From NCBI GenBank assembly GCA_964345395.1, contig CAYFRA010000005.1:1-52052 (forward strand): a stretch of 52,052 nucleotides of DNA, in the 5' to 3' direction. Position 1 is the stretch's first letter. Each line of letters starts with the position of its first letter. This stretch comes from UPXZ01 sp964345395. GTDB taxonomy: Bacteria; Bacteroidota; Bacteroidia; Bacteroidales; Paludibacteraceae. The notes under the pieces are model-generated. The model worked only from the letters and a program-made list of their open reading frames with translations. It did not search any database and was not told where the DNA came from. The translations under genes and the position numbers were made by a program. Of this stretch, positions 1 through 7,463 are shown piece after piece.

Positions 1-1871
1 GTAATGCTTTTTATAGACGCAACTTAGCAGCGGGTCAAAAAGGACTTTCTGTTGCATTTGACTTGGCTACACACCGTGGCTACGATGCCGATCACGAGCG
101 TGTAGTGGGTGATGTGGGTAAAGCCGGAGTGTCTATCTGCTCGGTTGAAGATATGAAAGTTTTGTTTGATGGCATTCCATTGAATAAAATGTCGGTATCG
201 ATGACAATGAACGGAGCTGTGCTTCCTGTATTGGCTTTCTATATTGTAGCCGGATTGGAGCAAGGTGCAAGCTTAGAAGAGATGGCAGGAACCATTCAAA
301 ATGATATTTTGAAAGAGTTTATGGTGCGTAATACCTATATTTATCCACCAAAATTTTCAATGAAAATCATTGCTGATATTTTTGAATACACATCTCAAAA
401 TATGCCGAAATTCAACTCAATTTCGATTTCGGGATATCATATGCAAGAGGCTGGTGCCACTGCTGATATTGAATTGGCATACACCTTGGCTGACGGATTG
501 GAGTATCTTCGTGCTGGAGTAAATGCCGGAATGGATATCGACTCTTTCGCACCACGCTTATCGTTTTTCTGGGCAATTGGTATGAATCACTTTATGGAAA
601 TTGCTAAAATGCGTGCAGCTCGTCTGCTTTGGGCAAAAATTGTGAAACAATTCAATCCAAAAAATCCAAAATCCTTGGCTCTACGTACGCACTCACAAAC
701 TTCAGGATGGTCGCTCACTGAGCAAGATCCATTCAACAACGTTGGACGTACTGCTATTGAAGCTATGGCTGCAGCTTTAGGACATACGCAATCATTGCAC
801 ACCAATGCATTGGATGAGGCGATTGCACTTCCTACTGATTTCTCTGCACGTATTGCACGTAATACACAAATCTATATCCAAGAAGAGACAGACATTACAC
901 GTCAAGTTGACCCTTGGGCTGGTTCGTATTATGTTGAGAAATTGACTGAAGAAATTGCTGAAAAGGCGTGGGAGTTAATCGAGGAGGTTGAGAAATTGGG
1001 CGGTATGGCTGCCGCAATCGAAACGGGTCTTCCTAAGATGCGTATCGAAGAGGCTGCTGCTCGTGCACAAGCTCGAATCGACTCTGGAGCTCAAACAATA
1101 GTGGGTGTAAACCGCTATCGCTTGGATAAAGAAGATCCGATTGATATTTTGGAAGTGGACAATACCGCAGTACGCGAACAACAGGTAGCTCGTTTGCAAG
1201 ACTTGCGTGCTAATCGTGATAATGAAAAGGTGCAAAAAGCCTTGGAAGCTATCACCGAATGTGTACGCACAGGCGAAGGCAATTTATTGGCTTTGGCTGT
1301 TGAAGCGGCAAAAGTAAGAGCTTCATTAGGTGAAATTTCAGATGCCTGCGAAGCAGTCGTAGGTCGTTATAAAGCAACAATTAGAACAATTTCAGGCGTG
1401 TATTCATCAGAAACTAAAAACGATGCAGACTTTGCTCGTGCAAGTGAATTGACAGAGGAGTTTGCTAAAAAAGAGGGTCGTCGTCCTCGTATTATGATCG
1501 CAAAAATGGGTCAGGATGGACACGATCGTGGTGCAAAAGTAGTAGCAACAGGTTATGCCGATTGCGGTTTTGATGTGGATATGGGGCCTCTGTTCCAAAC
1601 TCCAGAAGAAGCTGCCAAGCAAGCCGTTGAAAACGACGTACACATTTTGGGAGTATCTTCTTTGGCTGCAGGACATAAAACCTTGGTGCCACAAGTAATG
1701 GAAGAGTTGAAAAAATTAGGACGAGAGGATATTATCGTAATAGCTGGAGGTGTAATTCCTGCACAAGATTATGATTACCTCTACAAAGCAGGTGTAGCTG
1801 CAATTTTTGGTCCAGGTACTTCTGTTACTAAAGCTGCTATCAGCATCATGGAAATTTTATTGGAAGATTAA
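1..1871 (+). CDS. mutB: Methylmalonyl-CoA mutase, large (catalytic) subunit, 5' truncated by window edge
   Basis: Adenosylcobalamin-dependent isomerase interconverting succinyl-CoA and (R)-methylmalonyl-CoA in the cytoplasm, used in propionate formation in Bacteroidota. The frame is open from base 3, before the first internal ATG at 63, and already encodes conserved family sequence (FYRRNLAAGQKGLS, then THRGYDADHERV), so the gene begins outside the window. About 622 residues are visible against roughly 710 in the family, so about 90 N-terminal residues are missing. The C-terminal cobalamin-binding domain has the DxHxxG motif as DGHDRG at 1515-1532, whose His is the lower axial cobalt ligand, followed by the SSLAAGH and GGVIP segments. 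The small subunit is expected just upstream but cannot be seen. A hairpin follows the stop codon. The identification is very secure. Confidence 0.97.
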   Translation, partial: NAFYRRNLAAGQKGLSVAFDLATHRGYDADHERVVGDVGKAGVSICSVEDMKVLFDGIPLNKMSVSMTMNGAVLPVLAFYIVAGLEQGASLEEMAGTIQNDILKEFMVRNTYIYPPKFSMKIIADIFEYTSQNMPKFNSISISGYHMQEAGATADIELAYTLADGLEYLRAGVNAGMDIDSFAPRLSFFWAIGMNHFMEIAKMRAARLLWAKIVKQFNPKNPKSLALRTHSQTSGWSLTEQDPFNNVGRTAIEAMAAALGHTQSLHTNALDEAIALPTDFSARIARNTQIYIQEETDITRQVDPWAGSYYVEKLTEEIAEKAWELIEEVEKLGGMAAAIETGLPKMRIEEAAARAQARIDSGAQTIVGVNRYRLDKEDPIDILEVDNTAVREQQVARLQDLRANRDNEKVQKALEAITECVRTGEGNLLALAVEAAKVRASLGEISDACEAVVGRYKATIRTISGVYSSETKNDADFARASELTEEFAKKEGRRPRIMIAKMGQDGHDRGAKVVATGYADCGFDVDMGPLFQTPEEAAKQAVENDVHILGVSSLAAGHKTLVPQVMEELKKLGREDIIVIAGGVIPAQDYDYLYKAGVAAIFGPGTSVTKAAISIMEILLED

Positions 1872-1921
1872 TCCATTTTCAAATTTCTCAAAAGAGGAAG
1901 GATGTTGAAAATCAATAAACT

Positions 1922-1962
1922 GACAGCTACATTTTTAAAAATGTGGCTGTTGGTTGTTGTTA
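1922..1962 (+). terminator. Probable intrinsic terminator after methylmalonyl-CoA mutase
   Basis: Bases 1923-1936 pair with 1937-1950 over 14 positions with one G-T wobble, closing on a small A/T loop. A T-rich but interrupted tract (TGGTTGTTGTT) follows. It lies 51 bases after the mutase stop codon. The imperfect T tract lowers confidence. Confidence 0.6.
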
Positions 1963-2060
1963 AATAGCAATTTTGAGGGTTTAGCTTTTCTTGTAATTGA
2001 TGAAATAAAAAACCATATAATTGTTAAATTGAAGAAAATTGCAAATATCACATCATAATA

Positions 2061-2092
2061 TTTGCGATAAACAAAAAAAAGCTTTATTTTTG
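2061..2092 (+). promoter_or_regulatory. Bacteroidota-type promoter for the L28-L33-DUF4295 operon
   Basis: TTTG at 2061-2064, a 20-base spacer, then TATTTTTG at 2085-2092, which matches the Bacteroidota -33/-7 consensus TTTG-N19-21-TANNTTTG. Transcription should start near 2099, about 43 bases before the L28 start codon. Confidence 0.75.
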
Positions 2093-2141
2093 CAGTCCGA
2101 TTTTGAGAATATAAAAAAACAGCAAATAAAAATATACAGAG

Positions 2142-2381
2142 ATGTCAAAAATTTGTCAAATAACCGGCAAGAAAGCAATGGTTGGGAATAATGTTTCTCA
2201 CTCAGTACGTCGCACAAAACGTACGTTTGATGTAAACTTATTTAGAAAAAAATTCTATTGGGTAGAGCAAGATATGTGGATCAGTTTAAGATTATCTGCA
2301 GCCGGACTACGTACTATTAATAAAATTGGTTTGGATGCAGCTATCAAGCAAGCAGCCGAAAAAGGGTATTTATACCTATAA
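2142..2381 (+). CDS. rpmB: 50S ribosomal protein L28 (bL28)
   Basis: Component of the large ribosomal subunit. The 79-residue protein opens MSKICQITGKK and contains NNVSHS and the basic RRTKRTFDVN segment, as expected for bL28 of Bacteroidota, at normal length. Only one Cys is present, at residue 5, so it is the form without a zinc-binding Cys cluster. It is first in a three-gene operon with L33 and a DUF4295 protein, driven by the consensus promoter at 2061-2092. No Shine-Dalgarno site precedes the ATG, which is normal for this phylum. Confidence 0.97.
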   Translation: MSKICQITGKKAMVGNNVSHSVRRTKRTFDVNLFRKKFYWVEQDMWISLRLSAAGLRTINKIGLDAAIKQAAEKGYLYL

Positions 2382-2399
2382 TAAAAGGGGGAACTAGAG

Positions 2400-2588
2400 A
2401 TGTCAAAGAAAACAAAAGATGTAAGAGGACAAGTAATCCTTGAGTGCACAGAGCACAAAGAGAGTGGAATGCCTGGAACTTCTCGTTACATAACAACGAA
2501 GAACAAAAAGAATACACCAGGAAGATTGGAATTGAAAAAATACAATCCAATCTTGAGAAAAATGACTATTCATAAAGAAATTAAATAA
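2400..2588 (+). CDS. rpmG: 50S ribosomal protein L33 (bL33), zinc-free type
   Basis: Large-subunit ribosomal protein of 62 residues. It shows the bL33 core RGQVILECTEHKESG, then SRYITTKNKKNTPGRLELKKYNP. The Cys pairs that bind zinc in the C+ form of the family are absent (a single Cys at residue 16), so this is the C- type. It begins 18 bases after the L28 stop codon and 12 bases separate it from the DUF4295 gene, consistent with one transcript. Confidence 0.97.
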   Translation: MSKKTKDVRGQVILECTEHKESGMPGTSRYITTKNKKNTPGRLELKKYNPILRKMTIHKEIK

Positions 2589-2600
2589 AAAAGATAGATT

Positions 2601-2753
2601 ATGGCAAAGAAGGCGATATCAAAGCTACAAGTAGGTGAAGGTCGTACCTTTACGAAGGTGATTAAAATGGTAAAATCGCCTAAAACGGGTGCATATGTAT
2701 TTCAAGAAGAAATGGTGCACAACGACAACGTACAAGAGTATTTGAAAAAATAA
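2601..2753 (+). CDS. DUF4295 family small basic protein, probable ribosome-associated protein
   Basis: A 50-residue Lys-rich protein, MAKKAISKLQ to VQEYLKK, with the KVIKMVKSPKTGAY core typical of DUF4295, a family found right after L33 in Bacteroidota. My recollection, not checkable here, is that this family was seen in the Flavobacterium ribosome structure and named bL38; the location in a ribosomal protein operon fits. The gene is short but has a clean ATG 12 bases after L33, and a strong terminator 22 bases after its stop codon. The family is secure; the molecular role is partly inference. Confidence 0.9.
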   Translation: MAKKAISKLQVGEGRTFTKVIKMVKSPKTGAYVFQEEMVHNDNVQEYLKK

Positions 2754-2775
2754 TTTTCAAACTTATAAGATATAC

Positions 2776-2810
2776 AAATCCTTTCATTATGAAGATGAAA
2801 GGATTTTTTG
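2776..2810 (+). terminator. Intrinsic terminator of the L28-L33-DUF4295 operon
   Basis: A perfect 12-bp stem (2776-2787 with 2795-2806), a 7-base loop TATGAAG, and T residues at the foot. Its T run overlaps the -33 element (2807-2810) of the next promoter, so the two signals are packed together. Confidence 0.9.
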
Positions 2811-2838
2811 TTTATTATCTGCAAAAAGCTTACTTTTG
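2807..2838 (+). promoter_or_regulatory. Bacteroidota-type promoter for ftsY
   Basis: TTTG at 2807-2810, a 20-base spacer, TACTTTTG at 2831-2838: an exact fit to TTTG-N20-TANNTTTG. The predicted start of transcription is near 2845, about 43 bases before the ftsY ATG. Confidence 0.75.
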
Positions 2839-2887
2839 TGTTTGTCTTTGCAGATTTTGTTTAATGCTTTCCTTTTATAGATGAGAT

Positions 2888-3844
2888 ATGGCATTTTTTG
2901 GAATATTTAATAAAAAAGAGAAGAAAGAGACATTGGATCAAGGTTTAGCTAAAACCAAAGAGAATGTCTTCTCAAAATTAACCAGAGCGGTAGCTGGTAA
3001 ATCAACTGTTGATGAAGAGGTACTTGATAATTTAGAAGAGGTACTCGTAACTTCAGACGTAGGTGTTGAAACTACTTTGCGTATCATCGAGCGTATAGAA
3101 GAGCGTGTAAGTCGTGATAAGTATTTGAATACGAAAGAGCTCAATTCCATATTGAGAGAGGAGATAGCGGCCCTTCTTGCTGAAAATAATGTTGAGCAGC
3201 TCAATGATTTTAATCAGCCACTAAAAGCAAATCCATATGTGATTATGGTGGTTGGTGTAAATGGTGTTGGAAAAACGACAACCATAGGAAAATTGGCTTA
3301 TCAATTCAAAGAAGCAGGTAAAACGGTTTATTTGGGTGCAGCTGACACATTTCGAGCGGCAGCTGTTGATCAGCTTGTTATTTGGGGCGAGAGAGTGGGT
3401 GTGCCTGTGATAAAACAAGGAATGGGAGCTGACCCTGCATCAGTAGCTTTTGATACATTGTCATCTGCAAAGGCAAATAATGCCGATGTGGTGATTATAG
3501 ATACAGCGGGTCGTTTGCACAACAAAATCAATCTAATGAACGAGCTGACCAAAATTAAAAATGTGATGCAGAAAATTATTCCTGATGCACCACACGAAAT
3601 ACTTTTGGTGTTAGATGGATCTACCGGTCAAAATGCGTTCGAACAGGCTAAACAATTTACAAAAGCCACAGAAGTAAATGCACTTGCTGTAACAAAATTA
3701 GATGGCACTGCCAAAGGGGGCGTAGTAATTGGTATTTCCGATCAGTTCAAAATTCCAGTAAAATACATCGGTTTAGGTGAAAAAATGACCGATTTACAAC
3801 TTTTTGATAAAGATGAATTTGTAGATTCTCTTTTCAAAGAATAA
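2888..3844 (+). CDS. ftsY: Signal recognition particle receptor FtsY
   Basis: SRP-family GTPase that docks ribosome-SRP complexes at the inner membrane for co-translational insertion. At 318 residues it is the short form lacking the long acidic A domain of E. coli FtsY. The N domain occupies about residues 1-105, then the G domain with P-loop GVNGVGKTTT, the DTFRAAA motif, DTAGRL, and the guanine-specificity motif TKLDGTAKGG. The C-terminal GLGEKMTDLQLFD is characteristic of FtsY and separates it from Ffh, which would carry a methionine-rich M domain. It is followed 30 bases later by rimO. Confidence 0.97.
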   Translation: MAFFGIFNKKEKKETLDQGLAKTKENVFSKLTRAVAGKSTVDEEVLDNLEEVLVTSDVGVETTLRIIERIEERVSRDKYLNTKELNSILREEIAALLAENNVEQLNDFNQPLKANPYVIMVVGVNGVGKTTTIGKLAYQFKEAGKTVYLGAADTFRAAAVDQLVIWGERVGVPVIKQGMGADPASVAFDTLSSAKANNADVVIIDTAGRLHNKINLMNELTKIKNVMQKIIPDAPHEILLVLDGSTGQNAFEQAKQFTKATEVNALAVTKLDGTAKGGVVIGISDQFKIPVKYIGLGEKMTDLQLFDKDEFVDSLFKE

Positions 3845-3874
3845 TTGAAAAAACTCTAAACCAATATATTTCCT

Positions 3875-5161
3875 TTGAAAAAAAATAAAGTTGATATCAT
3901 AACGCTTGGTTGCTCAAAAAACTTAGTAGATAGTGAGCAATTGATGCGTCAGTTTGAGATCTTAGGGTATGAAGTTCAGCATGATAGCGATCAACCTGAT
4001 GGCGAAATTGTTGTTGTGAACACCTGTGGTTTTATTGGAGATGCCAAAGAGGAGAGCATAAATACCATCCTTCAATTGGCTCAAATGAAAACCGAAGATT
4101 CTAAGCTTTATGTCATGGGCTGTTTGTCGGAGCGATATCTGAAAGAGCTTGAAGCGGAAATTCCAGAAGTTGATAAATATTTCGGGAAATTTAATTATAC
4201 CGAAATTCTGAAAGAGATAGGACAAGAATATCGTGCTGATTTCAAATTGGAGCGCTCGCTCACCACGCCTAATCACTATGCGTATGTTAAGATTTCAGAA
4301 GGTTGTAATCGCTCGTGTTCATACTGTGCTATTCCTTTGATAACTGGTCGTCATCGCTCACGTTCGATGGAGGATATCGTGCAAGAAGTAAGCTTGATGG
4401 TTGCAAAAGGGGTTAAAGAATTTCAACTGATTGCACAAGATTTGTCGTCATACGGTATTGATCGTTACAAAGAGATGAAGTTGGCAGAGTTGGTAGAGCG
4501 AATTTCTGATATTCCGGGTGTTGAGTGGATTCGTTTACATTATGCTTATCCAGCCCATTTTCCGTATGATGTTTTGCGTGTCATGAGAGAGCGAGATAAT
4601 GTTTGTAAATATTTAGATATTGCTTTGCAGCATATCAGTGACCCGATGCTTGCGAAAATGAAACGCCATATTTCAAAAAAAGAGACGTATGAATTAATTG
4701 AATATATTAGAAAAGAAGTACCGGGCATTCATTTGCGTACAACAATGATTGTAGGACATCCGGGCGAAACCGAGCAAGATTTTGAAGAGATGAAAGAGTT
4801 TGTTCGTACTATGCGTTTTGAGCGATTAGGGGCTTTTACTTACTCGCACGAAGAGGGGACACATGCTTACAATGAATACGAAGACTCAATTTCTGATGAA
4901 GTTAAATATAGCCGATTGGATGAAATAATGGCAATTCAGCAAGAAATAGCTGCTGAACACAGTCGCAAGAAAATAGGTGAAACTATCAAAGTAATTATAG
5001 ATCGTGCAGAAGAAGATTATTATATCGGACGCACCCAATTTGATTCTCCCGAAGTTGATCCTGAGGTGCTTATTCCGATTGATACAGCCGGAATTGTTGT
5101 AGGAGAATTTTATGAAGCTCAAATAATTGATGCAAATCCATTTGAGCTTTTTGCCGAATAA
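3875..5161 (+). CDS. rimO: Ribosomal protein S12 methylthiotransferase RimO
   Basis: Radical SAM enzyme adding a methylthio group to a conserved Asp of ribosomal protein S12. The N-terminal MTTase domain supplies three cluster Cys (TLGCSKN, NTCGF, MGCLSERY). The radical SAM core has CxxxCxxC as CNRSCSYC near residue 142, and a C-terminal TRAM domain follows. TLGCSKNLVDSEQ marks RimO rather than MiaB or MtaB. The start is TTG at 3875: an in-frame stop lies at 3857, and the first internal Met falls after the first cluster Cys, so no ATG can serve. Length (428) is normal. Probably co-transcribed with ftsY. Confidence 0.96.
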   Translation: MKKNKVDIITLGCSKNLVDSEQLMRQFEILGYEVQHDSDQPDGEIVVVNTCGFIGDAKEESINTILQLAQMKTEDSKLYVMGCLSERYLKELEAEIPEVDKYFGKFNYTEILKEIGQEYRADFKLERSLTTPNHYAYVKISEGCNRSCSYCAIPLITGRHRSRSMEDIVQEVSLMVAKGVKEFQLIAQDLSSYGIDRYKEMKLAELVERISDIPGVEWIRLHYAYPAHFPYDVLRVMRERDNVCKYLDIALQHISDPMLAKMKRHISKKETYELIEYIRKEVPGIHLRTTMIVGHPGETEQDFEEMKEFVRTMRFERLGAFTYSHEEGTHAYNEYEDSISDEVKYSRLDEIMAIQQEIAAEHSRKKIGETIKVIIDRAEEDYYIGRTQFDSPEVDPEVLIPIDTAGIVVGEFYEAQIIDANPFELFAE

Positions 5162-5202
5162 AAGTAAATTCTAATTTATTGAAAATATAAATCAAAATAA
5201 TT

Positions 5203-5481
5203 ATGAATAATCGTGAAATTATAGCTAATATTGCAAACGATACTTCTATGTCAAAAGAAGAGGTAGAACAGTTTGTTGAATCTTTTTCTGAGGTTCTAAT
5301 TGAAAATATAATAAATAATCAGATTGTAGATATTCAAAATATTGGACATTTTGAATTAAAAAAAGAGGAAGAAAAGATTATTATTGATGATAAGAGTGGT
5401 GATAGAAAATTATTTCCACCAAGATTAAAAGTGGAATTTGTAGAAAATCCTCATTTGAATATAAAAATTAATTCGATTTAG
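5203..5481 (+). CDS. HU/IHF-superfamily DNA-binding protein
   Basis: A 92-residue protein with the HU layout: an N-terminal helical part with the MSKEEVEQFVESF pattern, then the beta part beginning IQNIGHFELKKEE, where the usual GFGtF is replaced by NIGHF, and a short arm region around FPPRLKVEF where HU has its RNP segment. It is acidic and divergent and lacks the canonical R-N-P tip, so strong DNA bending is not assured. It sits 46 bases before a second HU-like gene that is membrane-anchored, suggesting the two products form a heterodimer or act together. This partnership is inferred only from adjacency. Confidence 0.85.
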   Translation: MNNREIIANIANDTSMSKEEVEQFVESFSEVLIENIINNQIVDIQNIGHFELKKEEEKIIIDDKSGDRKLFPPRLKVEFVENPHLNIKINSI

Positions 5482-5527
5482 TTTTGTTTTTTTTGTAGTA
5501 TTTATATCTGAATAAAATGCATTGAAA

Positions 5528-6391
5528 ATGGAAAGAGAGAGATTATCTAAAGATGAATTGATTGATATGTTATCATCAAAAAATCAGTTTTCAAAACAGA
5601 AAAACACATTACTTGTAAATTCTTTNNNNNNNNNNNNNNNNNNNNNNNNNNNNNNNNNNNNNNNNNNNNNNNNNNNNNNNNNNNNNNNNNNNNNNNNNNN
5701 NNNNNNNNNNNNNNNNNNNNNNNNNGAGGTAAAAGAAAAACCGAAATCTAAGGAGCAAAAGCAAAATGATGATGGGTCAAAGAAGGGGAAAATATGGATT
5801 ACTGTTTTATTAGCAATTCTGATATTAGAGATTTTAGGTATTTTATTGTTCTTTTATTTTGATAAAAGAAAAGAGTCTTTGAATAATCAAAAATATATTA
5901 GAACTCAAGAAATAGCTGATTCAATTGCATTTGAACAATTGCAAAAAGAGTCATTAGATACCACAACTAATTTAGAAGAGTCGCTAATAGGTAATGAGAT
6001 TTCTGAAACAGAGCTTGTAGAAGATAAAATCACAACAGTTTCTTCAAGCAACAAGGATGCTGAAGAATCGGAAGTTATAAAAGAGAATCGCATAGAAAAA
6101 CAATTGAGTGTTGAGGAGCTTGGAAATATATCAAGAAGTTTTACGCAAACTATTGCTACCGAGAAGATGGTTTCAGGTAGTCAATTGACTAAATTTGCAA
6201 AAAAGTATTATGGCAATCCACATTTTTGGGTTTATATATATGAAGCCAATAAAAATAAGATTAGCAATCCAGATAATGTGCCTACTGGTATAGAATTGAA
6301 AATACCAAAAGTGGATAAAAGATTAGTAGATGTAGATAATCTTGAAAGTATTGAGTTTGCAAAACAACTTCAAAGACAGTATTTAAAATAG
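5528..6391 (+). CDS. Membrane-anchored HU-like/LysM protein, interrupted by an assembly gap
   Basis: The N-terminus (LSKDELIDMLSSKNQFSKQK) resembles the first helices of HU proteins. The rest of that domain falls in 100 N at 5626-5725. After the gap come a charged linker, one transmembrane helix (WITVLLAILILEILGILLFF), an acidic Ser/Glu-rich stretch, and a LysM-type peptidoglycan-binding domain (SQLTKFAKKYYGNPHFWVYIYEANK to GIELKIPKV). This order predicts a cytoplasmic HU-like head and a periplasmic LysM tail. The frame is kept with 100 N, but the HU domain needs more than the 34 codons supplied, so the true gap is probably longer. I chose ATG 5528 over TTG 5522. It ends one or seven bases before gmd, depending on the gmd start. 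Confidence 0.75.
   Translation: MERERLSKDELIDMLSSKNQFSKQKNTLLVNSXXXXXXXXXXXXXXXXXXXXXXXXXXXXXXXXXXEVKEKPKSKEQKQNDDGSKKGKIWITVLLAILILEILGILLFFYFDKRKESLNNQKYIRTQEIADSIAFEQLQKESLDTTTNLEESLIGNEISETELVEDKITTVSSSNKDAEESEVIKENRIEKQLSVEELGNISRSFTQTIATEKMVSGSQLTKFAKKYYGNPHFWVYIYEANKNKISNPDNVPTGIELKIPKVDKRLVDVDNLESIEFAKQLQRQYLK
5626..5725. other. Assembly gap (100 N) inside the HU-like/LysM gene
   Basis: Exactly 100 unknown bases, the usual placeholder for a scaffold join of unknown size. Flanking coding sequence stays in one frame across it. Confidence 0.95.
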
Positions 6392-6398
6392 AATGATT

Positions 6399-7457
6399 AT
6401 GAAAAAAGTTGCGTTAATAACGGGTATAACGGGACAAGATGGTTCCTATTTGGCAGAACTTCTGTTAGAAAAAGGCTATGAAGTACACGGGACACTTCGC
6501 AGATCGTCATCTTTTAATACTGGACGTATCGAACATTTATACTTTGATGAATGGGTACGTGATATGAAACGAGGGCGTACTGTGAATTTGCATTATGCAG
6601 ATATGACAGATTCGAGCTCTTTGATTCGTATCATTCAAACGATAAAACCCGATGAAATTTACAATTTAGCAGCTCAAAGTCATGTGAAGGTTAGTTTTGA
6701 TGTGCCTGAATATACGGCCGAAACTGATGCTGTTGGCACACTTCGTTTGCTTGAAGCAGTGCGAATTTTAGGAATGGAAAAAACCACAAAGATATATCAA
6801 GCATCAACTTCTGAACTCTTTGGATTGGTGCAAGAAGTGCCTCAAAAAGAGACAACTCCATTTTATCCACGCAGTCCTTACGGTGTCGCTAAGCTTTATG
6901 GTTTTTGGATTACTAAAAATTACCGTGAATCTTATGGGATGTTTGCGGTAAATGGTATTCTTTTCAATCACGAGAGTGAAAGAAGGGGCGAAACTTTTGT
7001 TACAAGAAAAATTACACTTGCTGCTGCCAGAATTGCAAAAGGACTGCAAGAAAAACTCTATATGGGAAACTTGAGTTCGATGCGAGATTGGGGATATGCC
7101 AGAGATTATGTCGAATGTATGTGGTTGATGCTTCAACATCCTACTCCCGAAGACTTTGTAATTGCCACTGGCGAAATGCACTCAGTAAGAGAGTTTTGCA
7201 CTTTGGCGTTTAAAGAAGTTGGCATCAATTTGCGATGGGAGGGTAAAGGAGTAGATGAAAAAGGAGTAGATATGGATACAGGCAAGGTAATTGTTGAAGT
7301 CGATCCAAAATATTTCAGACCAGCAGAAGTTGAGCAATTGTTAGGTGATCCTACAAAAGCTAAAACACTATTGGGGTGGAATCCTACAAAAACTTCCTTT
7401 GAAGAGTTGGTGAAATTGATGGTGAAGCACGATTTAGAGTTTGTCACAAACTTATAG
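6399..7457 (+). CDS. gmd: GDP-mannose 4,6-dehydratase
   Basis: Converts GDP-D-mannose to GDP-4-keto-6-deoxy-D-mannose, the first committed step to GDP-L-fucose. An extended SDR Rossmann fold shows the NADP-binding GITGQDGSYLAELL at the N-terminus, the catalytic region STSELFG, and the YxxxK pair as YGVAK. The family motif NHESERRGETFVTRKI is intact. ATG 6393 and ATG 6399 are both possible; I prefer the second because MKKVALITG matches the family start. It is followed six bases later by fcl, so the two GDP-fucose genes form one unit. Probable use: surface polysaccharide, LPS or protein glycosylation. Confidence 0.96.
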   Translation: MKKVALITGITGQDGSYLAELLLEKGYEVHGTLRRSSSFNTGRIEHLYFDEWVRDMKRGRTVNLHYADMTDSSSLIRIIQTIKPDEIYNLAAQSHVKVSFDVPEYTAETDAVGTLRLLEAVRILGMEKTTKIYQASTSELFGLVQEVPQKETTPFYPRSPYGVAKLYGFWITKNYRESYGMFAVNGILFNHESERRGETFVTRKITLAAARIAKGLQEKLYMGNLSSMRDWGYARDYVECMWLMLQHPTPEDFVIATGEMHSVREFCTLAFKEVGINLRWEGKGVDEKGVDMDTGKVIVEVDPKYFRPAEVEQLLGDPTKAKTLLGWNPTKTSFEELVKLMVKHDLEFVTNL

Positions 7458-7463
7458 ATTAAA

